Assembly (NCBI GenBank): GCA_946902985.2
Contig: OX336389.2
Location: 173,176,704 to 173,240,703 of the forward strand
From: Meconema thalassinum
Taxonomy: Eukaryota; Arthropoda; Insecta; Orthoptera; Tettigoniidae
Reading direction: 5' to 3'
DNA length: 64,000 nt
Shown: one piece after another, positions 33,692 to 44,123 of the stretch
How positions within the stretch are numbered: the stretch's first letter is position 1
How the letters are laid out: each line of letters begins with the position of its first letter
Made by a program: the position numbers and the translations under genes
The notes under the pieces: model-generated
Databases searched by the model: none
What the model was told of the DNA's origin: nothing
The model's input: only the letters and a program-made list of their open reading frames with translations

Positions 33692-36600
33692 TTTTTTCTC
33701 CTTTTCTTTTTTGGGTTGATTCGTTTCGTCTCTTTCTTCATCTCATGTCGTTCATAGGTGAAGGATGTGGCTGCTGCAATGGAACTGTCGGAGTGTGGTA
33801 AATAAGAAGCATGAATTGCTTCATTTAATATCGACATATCACCCTGAGATCGTATTTATCCAAGAAACGTGGCTATACCCACATTATCGTTTTCAAATTC
33901 CCAATTATACGGTCTTTCGTGAAGATGGTCCGGGATACGGAGGCTTAATAACCCTCTGTAAATCGGATTTACAAATCACTCCGCTGTCTTTGCCGTATCA
34001 CCTCCCTTTTTGTTATCATCAATTTTTTCGGGTGGGGGATATATATGTTAGTCATATCTATTGCCCACCACGTGTTCAGGGCACGCTACAACAGTGGCAC
34101 ATGTATTTTAAATATGTGTCACAAAGATCTAAGCATGTTATCCTAGGAGATTTTAATGCACACCATGGCCTCTGGGGCAGTGAACGAACTAATGATAAAG
34201 GTAGACATATTGCTCATGCGATTTCCACATTTTCCTTAAATGTGTTAAACGACGGTTCTCCTACGCGATTGACACCCCCGGGCAGTCCAAAAAGTGCGGT
34301 AGATTTAACCCTCACTACCCCGGACTTGTCGCATAAATTAGATTGGAGCACGATCGGGGACACGCATCAGAGTGATCACTTCCCTATTTTAATTTTTATG
34401 ATCGCACTGGGGTAGCACCATCGATACACCGGGGCACTAAAATAACTCGTTCTTTAAAATACTTTGATTTCGACCTCTTTCAGACATTCATTCAGGATAA
34501 TCTGGGCCGCATCCCACCCCTCCCACGTCAGAAATACTCTCTGTTGTATCACCTTATTCAGCAATATTTGGATTGTTATCACCCGAAGCGTTCCATTCCG
34601 TATAGTAGGTTCCAACGCCCTGGGACTATACAGTGGTGGGATGCAGAGTGCGCCTTACTAGTAAAAAGACGGAAGGCGTGTTTACGAAAATATCGGAAAC
34701 ATGGTACACATGACAATTATATCTTGTATAAGCGCGTCACAGCCACGATCCAACGAGTATTAAATGAAAGGAGACGAGACGCATGGAAGAATCACATCAG
34801 CTCATTAAATGCCACAACCTCTTTAACTAAGTTTTTAACTAAGTTATAGTCTACCATCAAAAGTTTGTCCAATACTCGTTATATGGGGCCGCCTACAGGA
34901 CTTAGCCGGCAGGGTTTTCAAGAATTTTATATAAATCTCACGCCAGATACAGTTATCAATACGGGCCCGCTTCCGTCTTATACAGCTTCAGATCATTTCC
35001 ATGTTTTACTGCAACCTATTACGCACGTGGAAGTTCAATCTGCCCTTCGAGGTACGAAATCGACAAGTCCTGGTGTCGATTCCATAACATATCAGATGGT
35101 TGCCTATCTTCCAGACAAGGCACTCGAGATACTTATTTCTGTATATAATGAAGTATTACGTTTTGGCACGTTTCCCACTGAGTGGAATATCTTTGAGGTC
35201 CTGTCTATCTTAAAAATCTCGAAGGACGCACGTGACCCTCAGAATTATCGTGGGATCAATTTAGGCTCCTGTGTGAGGAAGATATTTCAAAAAGTATTAT
35301 TGCAACGTTTGCAATGGTGTATGGAATATTACAACTTATTCTCTAAGTATCAATTCGCATTTCGTAAACGTAGCAGTACTGTAGATGCTATTTCGATTTT
35401 CTTAACTGATGTGTTATTAGCTCAAGGACGCAAACATCATACTATTGCTGTTTGTCTGGATATTAAGGGGGCGTATGATGCAGTAGATCCCATGATTTTA
35501 CAACGGAAACTGCAGGAGCTTCAGTTCCCCTCTCCATTTCTTTGTATTGTTCACAATTTTTTAACTCATCGGCGTCTCATATTACGTACCCCCGAGGGGA
35601 TGCTGGACCACCGTCAGACGTCTCAGGGCTTGCCGCAAGGGGACATACTTAGTGGGTTTCTGTTTTCCATTTATACTCAACAATTAGAAGCGGTGATTTT
35701 GCCTTATGCCCGTATCATACAATATGCGGATGATTTTATGATTTATTGTTCCCGTGACACGTTGCATCAATGTCGAAGAGATTTATATCTTGCATTAATT
35801 CTAGCCCATGAATGGCTAAGTAATCATGGCTTGGAAACATCTCCGGGTAAGAACCCTGCTATAATTATCACGCATCAACGGCGGTACGATCAGAGCCCTA
35901 TTTTATTTCGACAGGGTACCATAGATGTTGTGCGCAATATCAAATATTTAGGCATTTATATTGATGATAAACTCCGGTGGACACGGCAGGTGCAATATCT
36001 TGAAGTTAAAATCGAAAAACGGTTACAGGTCCTTCGAGCTTTGACAAGGCGTCGTTGGGGTGCGGACCCCGCATTATTATTGACAGTGTACAAGAACATT
36101 ATTCGTTCACAATTAGATTACGGCAGTTTCTTTTACGATCTAATGGCGAACAGTCACTTGTTAATGTTAGATAGACTACAATATAAAGCCATCCGCATCA
36201 TTCTAGGGGCTTTGGCCTCCACCCCCACGAGTGCATTGTTGGTGGAAGCCGGTGAGTTACCTTTGTCACATCGACGCACATTTATAGCGGGCAAATATTT
36301 AGCCTACAAATTGTCGTTAGTGGCGTCTCCGATTATCTCTAAATTACAACTTCTGACGGAATATTACGCACAAAATCGTTTAGATCGCTCACATAAACCG
36401 GCACTTGTCATGGCTTATGAGATTTTACAACCCTTCAGGAAGGATGTGTTACAAACCCGTTTAGCACTTCCATATACAATCCCATACAGGGTTTTGCATA
36501 CCCAACCTAGGATTCTGCATAATTCCTTTCCATTGCTATTTCAAATGTTCAAGCATCATCCGAATATCATTTCTAGTGCATTTCGAGAGATTCAGGATTT

Positions 36601-37097
36601 GTATTCCAATTATACGATTTTTTATACGGATGGTTCAAAGATGTTTCGACCGGATCGCGTGGGGTCGGCCTTTTACTCTCCCCCCCTCATCTTACTATCT
36701 TTACAGCTGAACTCTTTGCTATACGTCAGGCCACGGTCGACTATAGAAAGGTCGGAAGGCTGAGACTTGGCAACATGTTCATCAGTCATACCGTTGTCAG
36801 GCGGGAGCACGAGGGAACGTTCAGTCTGGCAGGTGTTCTTGTTTATCTCATAGGGATATTTCCTTCTATATTTTGTTTCTTACGCTTTGTACGTTTATAC
36901 GCTTTATAGTAGCGTTTATACTACCCTTCCAGATGAGTTTTTCTTCTACTGTAATCCCTAATTGAGAACACACTGGCGAGTGAGCTTTGTATCTGGCAAA
37001 TATGGAATTTTTAAATGCCTACGGTATATGGAATTATCACATATCGTACTTCATGTTTTAAACTTCGATTTTCCTAGAATGTTTCGGCACCGTAACA

Positions 37098-37246
37098 ATG
37101 CCAGATACATGTTGTATCCCCAGCTGTAAAGCAAATTAACCAAGTAAGGTAGGCTACACACCGGTGTTGAGGTTCCCAAGTGACGAAAATCTGCGCCAGG
37201 CCTGGATTAGGGAACCTTCGAAATGGTTCGTAGATTGCATAAGTTA
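37098..37246 (+). pseudogene. THAP-domain remnant of a P-like transposase
   Basis: The frame reads MPDTCCIPSCKAN, a TAA at 37137-37139, then PSKVGYTPVLRFPSDENLRQ and AWIREPSKWFVDC. The MP-C-x4-C start, the RFP and the following W are the THAP signature. THAP is the DNA-binding domain at the N-terminus of P-type transposases. The C-terminal CxxH pair is missing, so the domain is truncated or continues in an exon not seen. The transposase catalytic region is absent. Confidence 0.7.
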
Positions 37247-37504
37247 GTCAACTAAGTGAAAAAATACGGTACTTTCAGTTATTGCCACTGTATTGCTAAA
37301 CTATTATTCACAGGCAAGGATTGATGCTGTTGATGTCAGCAAACTTGGTTATGGGAAGAGAAAGTTGCAGCACTTTAGGAAGGAAACAGAACTATTCTGA
37401 TACAGTTATGGAATACCAGCAGCAACAGACTATATTCTCTATAATGGTAGTAAATTATCTACACACATGTGCGGTGGAATCGAAGGTTTATAGGCCTACA
37501 GTGT

Positions 37505-40500
37505 GAAGATGTTATGGGAGATAGCCTACATTTTTGCATCACATAACCCTCTACTTACTCCAAATTATAATTATTATAACACCGCCAATTGTATTATTAC
37601 CATACTTCAGAGTAGTAAAATACGAAAAGAAACCAAAATAATTGTCTTTATTTTGCTAAACACTTTTATGTTGGTAATTTATTTCCGTGTCACTCATGCC
37701 TAATATCAGCTGCTTGGCTCTTACAACAACACGTTATTAATTTATTTCCGATTGTAACACTGGTCATGTGTAAATAAAAATCAACAGATGTTTTGCTAAA
37801 CATGTACATTATGTTTGTCCAATATTAATTCCGTAGTTTTTGTCGCCTCCGTTGCTAGCAAACAGCTGTTTCAGTTCAGGCGCTCGTGACGAAGTATGAC
37901 TGACAATAGCCGTGAGGTTTGGCATTCACATCTTTTGAAGTCAAATTTAACGGAGTGCAACAATGGTATTTCGGATTTGTCTAGCAACAATAATAATAAC
38001 AATTATGATAATAATAATGTAAATAAATCACCAACACAAGCTTGCAAAAGTAACAAATTTAAAATTTACCACCAGAATGTCCAGTCTCTTTATAATAAAA
38101 TTGATTACATAAATCTAATGCTTAAAAATGAACTTAAAGACATCTCAGCACTATGTATTTCAGAACATTGGCTGAAAGAGGAACAACTTGAATTAATTCA
38201 ATTCCCAGGGTTTATACAAGCTAGTAAATACTCTAGATCTAATATTAGCCATGGTGGTACTTGCATCTTCTTAAGAAATAATTTCGATCATGAACAGATA
38301 ACAGCTTATGATTATCTAATTATGGAACAGGATTTTGAATTCTCTGCCGTAAAAATTCAGCAGTTTAAGTTAATAATTGTATGCGTATACCGTTCTCCGT
38401 CAGGAAAGTTTCCTCTATTTATAGATAAACTAGAATTGTTACTCAATAACATGAGCAAAGTAAATTTCGATATAATAATTTGTGGGGATGTAAATGTGGA
38501 TTTCTTAAAACTTGATAGAAATTGTGAATTATTAAACCAGTTACTAATTTCCTATGGACTGAAACCTACAGTAAATACACCAACAAGAATAACAAAATTT
38601 AGTAAAACCACTCCTGATCAAATTTTTATAAATACAGATAAATATCACCATTCAATAGAAGTCTATTGTCCGGGTTTTAGTGACCACCATGGACAAATAC
38701 TGAGTTTTGAAGTATCCGAAGTAATCAATAATAATGATAATGGAGTAAAATCAAAGTGCAGGTCATTCACTGAAGCAAATGTTACATATTTCAATGACTT
38801 ATTAAATAAGGAAACATGGTCAGAAATTTATGAACTAGATAATGTAAATGATAAATTTAATGCATTTAACAGTACCCTAAAACACTATTTTGAAATAGCA
38901 TTCCCCTTTAAACGAAGAACTGTTCAAAATAACAAAACTAGCAATTGGATAACAACAGGGATTATAAATTCATGTCAAAGAAAGAAATTTCTACACAAAT
39001 TATATAAACAATACCACACAACACCTGAATTCAATTTATACTACAAAAAATACACTAGCATATTAAATAAGGTAATAAGACTAGCAAAGAAAATGCATAA
39101 TGATAATTTTATTTCCCAATCATCTAATAAAAACAGGGCTATGTGGTCCGTAATAAAGAAAGAAACTGGAAAATATGCTAAAATACAAAGGAACATTACA
39201 CTGACCAGAAATAATAAAGTGATTAATAATCCAGAGGAAATAGCAAACACTTTTAATGACTATTTTCTGGAAATTCCGCAAAAATTATTAAATAAATCAC
39301 AGGTAAATACACTAAATTCTAATAATAAAATAAATATATGCAGTGATTCTTTATTTATAAATCATGTCACAAGTGAAGAGGTAAGAATAGTTATAAAAGA
39401 GCTAAAAAATAAATTCTGTGCTGGCATTGATGGCATCCCTGATGCAATTTTAAAGAAATGTGCCGAAAATATAATAAATCCACTTACGCACTTAATAAAC
39501 AGTTCAATTCTCTCAGGAACTTACCCGGATATTTTGAAGTTATCAAAAGTAATTCCAGTGCACAAAAACGGTTCAAAAGATGAATTAGATAACTATCGTC
39601 CTATTACCTTACCAACTGGTATTGCAAAAATTGTGGAAAAAATTATGTATAAGAGACTGATAAGTTTCATAGAAAAAAATAAAATATTATCAAACTCACA
39701 ACATGGATTTAGAACGGAAAAATCTACACAGACAGCAATTTACGAATGTAGTAATAGTATACTGAAATTAATTGACAATAAGGAACATGTAACTGGCCTA
39801 TTCTTGGATTTATCGAAAGCATTTGATGTAGTTGACCATAAAATCCTCCTTACCAAACTAAATCAATATGGTGTTAGAGGTCTAGCTAATAAATGGATAG
39901 AGTCTTACTTAACAAGGCGTAAACAAATAGTAAGCTTGAGACACAAGGATGATGGAACCAAATTACTTAATGAAACATTGTCCAATGAGGGAATTATTGA
40001 ATTTGGAGTACCCCAGGGATCGGTTTTGGGCCCACTACTCTTTCTTCTATATATCAATGATATAACACAGAACGTTCATTCACATAAGGAAATTTTGTTT
40101 GCGGACGATACAACACTCGTAATAAAAGGTGAAACTAAACAGGTCATACAGCAGTCTGCTGACTCCGTTACAGGAGAGTTAACCAAATGGTCACAAGATA
40201 ATCGCCTCATAATAAACTATAAAAAGACAGTATGTCTAAATTTCCACACTATACAGAATAGGAATCCTGCGATGCCCAATATAACATTAAATGGTCATCA
40301 AATAGAAAATAAATCAGAAACAAAGTTTTTAGGACTATGGATACAACAAGACTTGAAATGGAATAAACATATACAATATCTGAATACTAAACTGAACTCG
40401 ATGTGCTTTGCGTTACGTATTTTGAAAACCTGCACTAGCATGCACACATTAAGAAATACTTATTTTGCTTATTTCCATTCATACTTAAGATATGGGATCA

Positions 40501-41240
40501 TATTTTGGGGTATGTCGCCAGATGTACTAAGCACGTTTAGGATACAAAAGAGAGCGATTAGAATTATGGCAAATGTAAACTCGAGAGAATCATGTAGACC
40601 TCTGTTTAAAGATTTAAACATTCTCCCACTGCCCTGCATATATATCTTTGAAAGTATTATGTTTTTTAAAAAGAATTTAATGAATAAAGATGTTTTTCTT
40701 AAAACAAACAATGATGTTCATAGGCATAACACAAGACAAAATCAAAACATTCATATTTCACACACACACACAAGCATATATCAAAAAGGAACTTTTCACA
40801 CTGGAGTTAAATTATACAATAAACTACCCCAGTATATAAAACTGGCCCCAAAAATAAAAACCTTTGATAGAATGTTGAAAGCTTATCTGCAGTGCCATTG
40901 TTTTTACTCAGTAGTTGAATATTTTAGCGTATAGGAGTGATGGAATCTATAACTATATTTTACTTTTTTAATTTAATTGTAATACCTAGCTGTATGTTGT
41001 TGTATTTATAGAATTAAGTTTTCATATTATGATAATAGAGTGAGGTGTAAATAGTTGTGCAATAAGATTGTATCTATTAAGATTTGCTATTATAATAAGT
41101 TATAAATAGTTATAATCTTAGTAATATATACCTGTTAGTTCTTTTATTTTATGCATGTAAATTCTGACGTGTCCTATATCAAAAATGTATTGAATGCATG
41201 TATTTGATCAAATGGAATTAATAAAAATCTATCTATCTAT
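37505..41240 (+). mobile_element. CR1/L2-like non-LTR retrotransposon, apparently complete
   Basis: One long EN-RT frame with ~390 bp of leader and ~300 bp of 3' UTR, ending in a (TCTA)n tail at about 41229-41243. CTACAGTGT occurs just before the proposed 5' end (37496-37504) and just after the tail (41241-41249), a candidate 9-bp target-site duplication. It sits within the P-like transposon, ~20 bp from its right inverted repeat. The AT-rich base composition differs clearly from the I-clade host element. Confidence 0.75.
37896..40934 (+). CDS. Endonuclease-reverse transcriptase of a CR1/L2-like element, intact
   Basis: An uninterrupted 1012-codon frame. It would nick target DNA and copy element RNA at the nick (target-primed reverse transcription). 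An Asn-rich N-terminus (about residues 30-45) precedes the endonuclease: KIYHQNVQSLYNKI, ALCISEHWL, VYRSPSGKFP, ICGDVNVDFLK, FSDHHGQILSF (about 52-270). RT motifs: CAGIDGIPDAILKK, SQHGFRTEKSTQTAI, FLDLSKAFDVVDHK, GVPQGSVLGPLLFLLYINDI and the catalytic FADD in ILFADDTTLV (about 500-760). The C-terminal tail ends in HCFYSVVEYFSV. There is no separate ORF1 and no RNase H. Clade placement within CR1/L2/Daphne-like groups is uncertain. With catalytic motifs and frame intact, it could be active or recently so. Confidence 0.88.
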   Translation: MTDNSREVWHSHLLKSNLTECNNGISDLSSNNNNNNYDNNNVNKSPTQACKSNKFKIYHQNVQSLYNKIDYINLMLKNELKDISALCISEHWLKEEQLELIQFPGFIQASKYSRSNISHGGTCIFLRNNFDHEQITAYDYLIMEQDFEFSAVKIQQFKLIIVCVYRSPSGKFPLFIDKLELLLNNMSKVNFDIIICGDVNVDFLKLDRNCELLNQLLISYGLKPTVNTPTRITKFSKTTPDQIFINTDKYHHSIEVYCPGFSDHHGQILSFEVSEVINNNDNGVKSKCRSFTEANVTYFNDLLNKETWSEIYELDNVNDKFNAFNSTLKHYFEIAFPFKRRTVQNNKTSNWITTGIINSCQRKKFLHKLYKQYHTTPEFNLYYKKYTSILNKVIRLAKKMHNDNFISQSSNKNRAMWSVIKKETGKYAKIQRNITLTRNNKVINNPEEIANTFNDYFLEIPQKLLNKSQVNTLNSNNKINICSDSLFINHVTSEEVRIVIKELKNKFCAGIDGIPDAILKKCAENIINPLTHLINSSILSGTYPDILKLSKVIPVHKNGSKDELDNYRPITLPTGIAKIVEKIMYKRLISFIEKNKILSNSQHGFRTEKSTQTAIYECSNSILKLIDNKEHVTGLFLDLSKAFDVVDHKILLTKLNQYGVRGLANKWIESYLTRRKQIVSLRHKDDGTKLLNETLSNEGIIEFGVPQGSVLGPLLFLLYINDITQNVHSHKEILFADDTTLVIKGETKQVIQQSADSVTGELTKWSQDNRLIINYKKTVCLNFHTIQNRNPAMPNITLNGHQIENKSETKFLGLWIQQDLKWNKHIQYLNTKLNSMCFALRILKTCTSMHTLRNTYFAYFHSYLRYGIIFWGMSPDVLSTFRIQKRAIRIMANVNSRESCRPLFKDLNILPLPCIYIFESIMFFKKNLMNKDVFLKTNNDVHRHNTRQNQNIHISHTHTSIYQKGTFHTGVKLYNKLPQYIKLAPKIKTFDRMLKAYLQCHCFYSVVEYFSV

Positions 41241-42110
41241 CTACAGTGTTGTCAGATTGAACCTTCCGACCTTTCTATAGTCGACCGTGGTCAGGCTTGT
41301 CAGTATATTCATGCCCATCGTTTACATCACGTGCTAATATGCACGGATTCTTTGAGTGTTATTAATGCCTTACCTAATTTTCTGCACTCAAATAATTGGT
41401 ATCTTTACCAAATAGTGCAATATTTCCATACATCCACACTCACAGGACAAGACGTGGTTATCATGTGGATTCCTGGGCATTGTCATATAGCGGGAAACGA
41501 AACAGTCGATCTCTGGGCAAAGAATGCGGCATGCGGTCAGGGAACAGTTTATAATATCGGGATACCGTATCCGGATATAGTACCGATAATTCATCAGCGA
41601 GTCGTTAGTGCTTGGCAAAATGAATGGACCGAGATAGCAAAATGTAAAGCAAAAAAATTTTTCTTAATAAAACCATCCGTAACTACAGAGCCTTGGTTCC
41701 GGGTCGGAAAATATTCGCGGCGTCATATTATTACCATCATTCGAATGCGGTTCCAGCACGCTCTTACACCAGTAGCTTTGGAGCGCATGAATCTCAGGGA
41801 CAATGATAGGTGTGTATGTGGTAGGGCACGAGGTACATTACATCACATATTGTTTCAGTGTGAAACCTTCAATCCGCAGCGAGACATTATGTTGGAAAAA
41901 TTGAGGCGACTTGATTATCCCTTGCCTTTAAACATCGCGTCACTTGTACATAGTCCTACAGTTCCATTGGTGGATGCCATTATGTCATATTTGAATCACC
42001 TTCCATTTCAATTGTAAAATCATAGGTGGGCTCCTAGGGGGTTCTTCCCGTTATTTGTTTCTGGTGCTCCTGGGTGTGGTTTTAGGTTTGTGGTCACCCA
42101 TATATATATA

Positions 42111-42482
42111 TATACGTATAGATCTTGTTTCCGTTATTCCTCATATTTGGCGTGTGCGATAACTATATAAAATTAGACATCAGTGCTAAAGATCAGCTCC
42201 GATAGTGAAGAGGATAATGTGGACATCAGTTTCAATGTGACAAACGAAGTCCAAGAGATTAGTGGTTATTGAACATATTGACCAATTTGCTGCGGCATTT
42301 TACTGCGATGGCTACTGTAGACTATTCCCATGCCGGATGTTATTGGGCGAAGAAGCTTCTGTGTCCAGCAACGCAACACAAACAACAACAACAACAAGAG
42401 TTTACTATGCCCACTCCCGTACCAAGAGGAAGAAGTTCTCATACTTTTCAACACAACTGTCAGCATGCCATGTTGGTTAAAA
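42111..42482 (+). promoter_or_regulatory. Region upstream of TMEM115 (5' UTR/promoter expected here)
   Basis: The ~370 bp between the end of I-clade copy 3 and the TMEM115 ATG must hold the proximal promoter or 5' UTR unless an upstream non-coding exon exists. A short dispersed repeat (42305-42395) with an (AAC)n run lies 90 bp before the ATG. No TATA box or initiator could be assigned. Confidence 0.4.
42305..42395 (+). repeat. Second copy of the (AAC)n-tailed short repeat
   Basis: It matches 32040-32115: GCTACTGTAG, TATTGGGCGAAGAAGC, CTGTGTCCAGCAACGC, then (AAC)n. It is probably a SINE or an RTE-type 3' end now lying in the TMEM115 leader. Confidence 0.45.
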
Positions 42483-43183
42483 ATGGCTTCTGTGAGAGGG
42501 TTCAGTAAAAACATACCATTTATACGGCAACAATTCCTCGCACTTCTTGGGAATACGAGTGTATCGGTGAAATTAATTTGTGTAGTTGTGTTGTGTGGAT
42601 ATTTTCTGTCCTATTCCGAACAAGCTGTAAAACTTTTGAGTGTCACACCGGGTTTCCCACCCGTGTCCTGGATATGGACTTCGTTCACTTTTTGTTTCTT
42701 GGAGTTACATTTTTGGGAAGTGTGTGTAGATATCATAACTGTGGGCCTATGTGGAAAACTAATAGAGCCTCTCTGGGGTGCCTTCGAGATGATGACCTTT
42801 TTTGTGATTGTTAATGTTGGTGTAGCAATAATGAGTGGCTTATTTTATCTGGTTTTGTACATGTGTACTTTTAATACGGATTTACTATTTACAGTTCACA
42901 TTCATGGATTAGCAGGTTATATAGCGGGTGTTTCAGTGGCTGTCAAGCAAATTATGCCTAATCATTTACTTGTTAAAACACCACTTGGAAAACTAACGAA
43001 TAGAAACATTCCCTTGAGTGTATTTTTCATGTCCTTAATCTTGTGGCTCATTGGATTGCTGGAAGGAACATATCCTACAATGTTTATATCAGGTCTCCTA
43101 GTAAGCTGGACTTACTTGAGATTCTACCAACGTCACAGTAACGGGACTAGAGGTGATATGGCTGACAATTTCTGTTTTGCCAG
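42483..43183 (+). CDS. TMEM115: TMEM115, coding exon 1
   Basis: Encodes the first 233 residues of TMEM115, a conserved multi-pass membrane protein with a rhomboid-like fold. In mammals it resides in the Golgi and affects Golgi-to-ER transport. Starting MASVRGFSKNIPFIRQQFLA, it has hydrophobic segments around residues 25-45, 60-85, 100-130, 135-155 and 180-215. Family hallmarks are SVTPGFPPVSWIWTSFT, LIEPLWGAFEMMTFF, LLFTVHIHGLAGYIAGVSVA, VSWTYLRFYQRHSNGTRGDM and ADNFCFA. The exon ends CAG|GTAAGT at 43183/43184, leaving two bases of a codon that exon 2 completes as Ser. An in-frame ATG at 42330 exists, but its extension is repeat-derived and not family-like, so 42483 is chosen. Confidence 0.93.
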
Positions 43184-43395
43184 GTAAGTAATACCTCTTG
43201 GACAAGAATTTCTATTTTTATGTAAAATTTCTGTAGAAGGAAGGAAGTGATAGCACCTTGAAATCTGTATAACAATTATCTGGTTCAGAAATGTATGCTG
43301 TTAATAGGAATTATAAAGCATGTTTAGTGGCCAGTGCATTGACTTCATTTACATTGGTAAGTAGGCCTACATCATACACTCACCATTGTATTCTT
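43184..43395 (+). other. Start of TMEM115 intron 1
   Basis: Intron 1 runs from the GTAAGT at 43184 to the TTTCAG at 60806, 17.6 kb. This first part holds nothing recognisable. Confidence 0.7.
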
Positions 43396-43399
43396 TACT

Positions 43400-43700
43400 C
43401 TCTTTCACTGACTGCGTTGTTCAGCGGTAACGTTCTCGATTACTGGGCCAAAGGTTGCAGGATCGAACCCTGGCACAGTCAGCTGGCATTTGAGGGTCGC
43501 TAATTCGAGGGAGCAACCTGGCGCAGTCAGCTGGCATTTGAGGGTGCGCAAATGCGAGGGAGCCGTGTCAGTAGATTTACTGGCACGTTAAAGATCCCCT
43601 TTGGGGCAAAATTCCGGCACCCTGGCGTCTCTAAAAGCCAGTGTAGTTAAAAGGGACGTAAAACCAATAACAAGAACATTAATTCGAGGGAGCCGTGTCG
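43400..43700 (+). mobile_element. tRNA-derived SINE with internal duplications
   Basis: Pol III-type boxes appear as TTCAGCGGTAACG and, ~38 bp on, GCAGGATCGAACCCTGG. The body repeats CAGTCAGCTGGCATTTGAGG twice and GAGGGAGCCGTGTC...TAGATTTACTGGCA twice. A CACGTTAAAGATCCCCTTT block recurs in weaker form at about 62437-62455. No target-site duplication was found. Confidence 0.65.
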
Positions 43701-44123
43701 ATAGATTTACTGGCATTATTTAGGGAGTGGAGCTAAGACCAATGTGAGACAGAACTGTCCTGCTCTCATAAGTGACTGCCCTGAAAATTTGCCTCATCTC
43801 CCCCCATCAAAATGTAGGCCAACCTAGTTTCTCTCTTTCATCCTTTTCAGTGCCAGCAGGCAGTTGAGCCACAGGGCTGCAATGTTGAAGCGTAAGACTG
43901 TCCATGCTCCCACAAGTGCTGGCAGATATGCTTACGTTCACATAATAGTCATTTTAACTCCTGAGGCTTTAGTTCTGATGGGGTGCTGGAGGAGATCTTG
44001 AATGTGCTACTAAATCTGATGCATGGTTGTCTGATTCATACACCCATAAATACCATCGCCCTGAGCCAGAACAAAACCTGCAGTCTTGGGTTTTGAAGAC
44101 CAATTGCTAAACCAATGGTAGCG
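43701..44123. other. Intron sequence, nothing recognised
   Basis: No motif or repeat identified besides the tail of the preceding SINE. Confidence 0.5.

Larger units (their letters stand above)
36732..41289 (+). mobile_element. P-element-like DNA transposon carrying a nested retrotransposon
   Basis: A perfect 28-bp terminal inverted repeat (36732-36759 and 41262-41289) starts CACGGTCGACTATAGAAAGG. GTCAGGC flanks both sides (36725-36731, 41290-41296), and removing one copy restores the RNase H sequence seen in copies 1 and 2. P-superfamily transposases make 8-bp duplications; here 7 match plus an ambiguous eighth. A THAP-domain remnant lies inside (37098). Without the nested insertion it would be about 0.8 kb, so it was already non-autonomous. 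Confidence 0.8.
33765..42017 (+). pseudogene. I-clade ORF2 (EN-RT-RNase H), copy 3, split by a transposon
   Basis: ATG 33765 opens WLLQWNCRSVVNKKHELLHL. The endonuclease has IQETWLYPHYRF, LGDFNAHHGLWGSERTNDKG and DTHQSDHFPI. A frameshift lies near 34395 and a TAG at 34847-34849. The RT frame 34865-36763 has SPGVDSITYQM, CLDIKGAYDAVDP, LPQGDILSGFLFSIYTQ and the catalytic YADD (in IIQYADDFMIYCS). RNase H begins IFYTDGSKMFRPDRVGSAFY. A small deletion near 36675 shifts frame, and the P-like element enters after ...AELFAIRQA. The rest resumes at 41297: ICTDSLSVINAL, WIPGHCHIAGNETVDLWA and the finger CVCGRARGTLHHILFQC. Joined length would be about 1230 codons; it cannot make a full protein. Confidence 0.88.
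32116..42110 (+). mobile_element. I-clade non-LTR retrotransposon, copy 3 (youngest)
   Basis: The best-preserved copy: a ~190-bp leader, intact ORF1 (32306-33691), a 73-bp gap, ORF2 (33765-42017) and ~95 bp of 3' UTR. ORF2 is cut at its RNase H by a P-like transposon (36732-41289). Without that insertion the element would be about 5.4 kb. It ends ~370 bp upstream of the TMEM115 start codon, in the same orientation. Confidence 0.85.

Noticed and set aside
42330..42482. N-terminal extension of TMEM115 from the ATG at 42330
   Set aside because: The extension covers the dispersed repeat and its (AAC)n run, giving an Asn stretch, and looks nothing like the family. The ATG at 42483 gives a normal-length N-terminus.
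43400..43700. tRNA gene from the GGATCGAACCC block
   Set aside because: The A and B boxes are present, but there is no acceptor stem or cloverleaf; the sequence continues as a SINE body.
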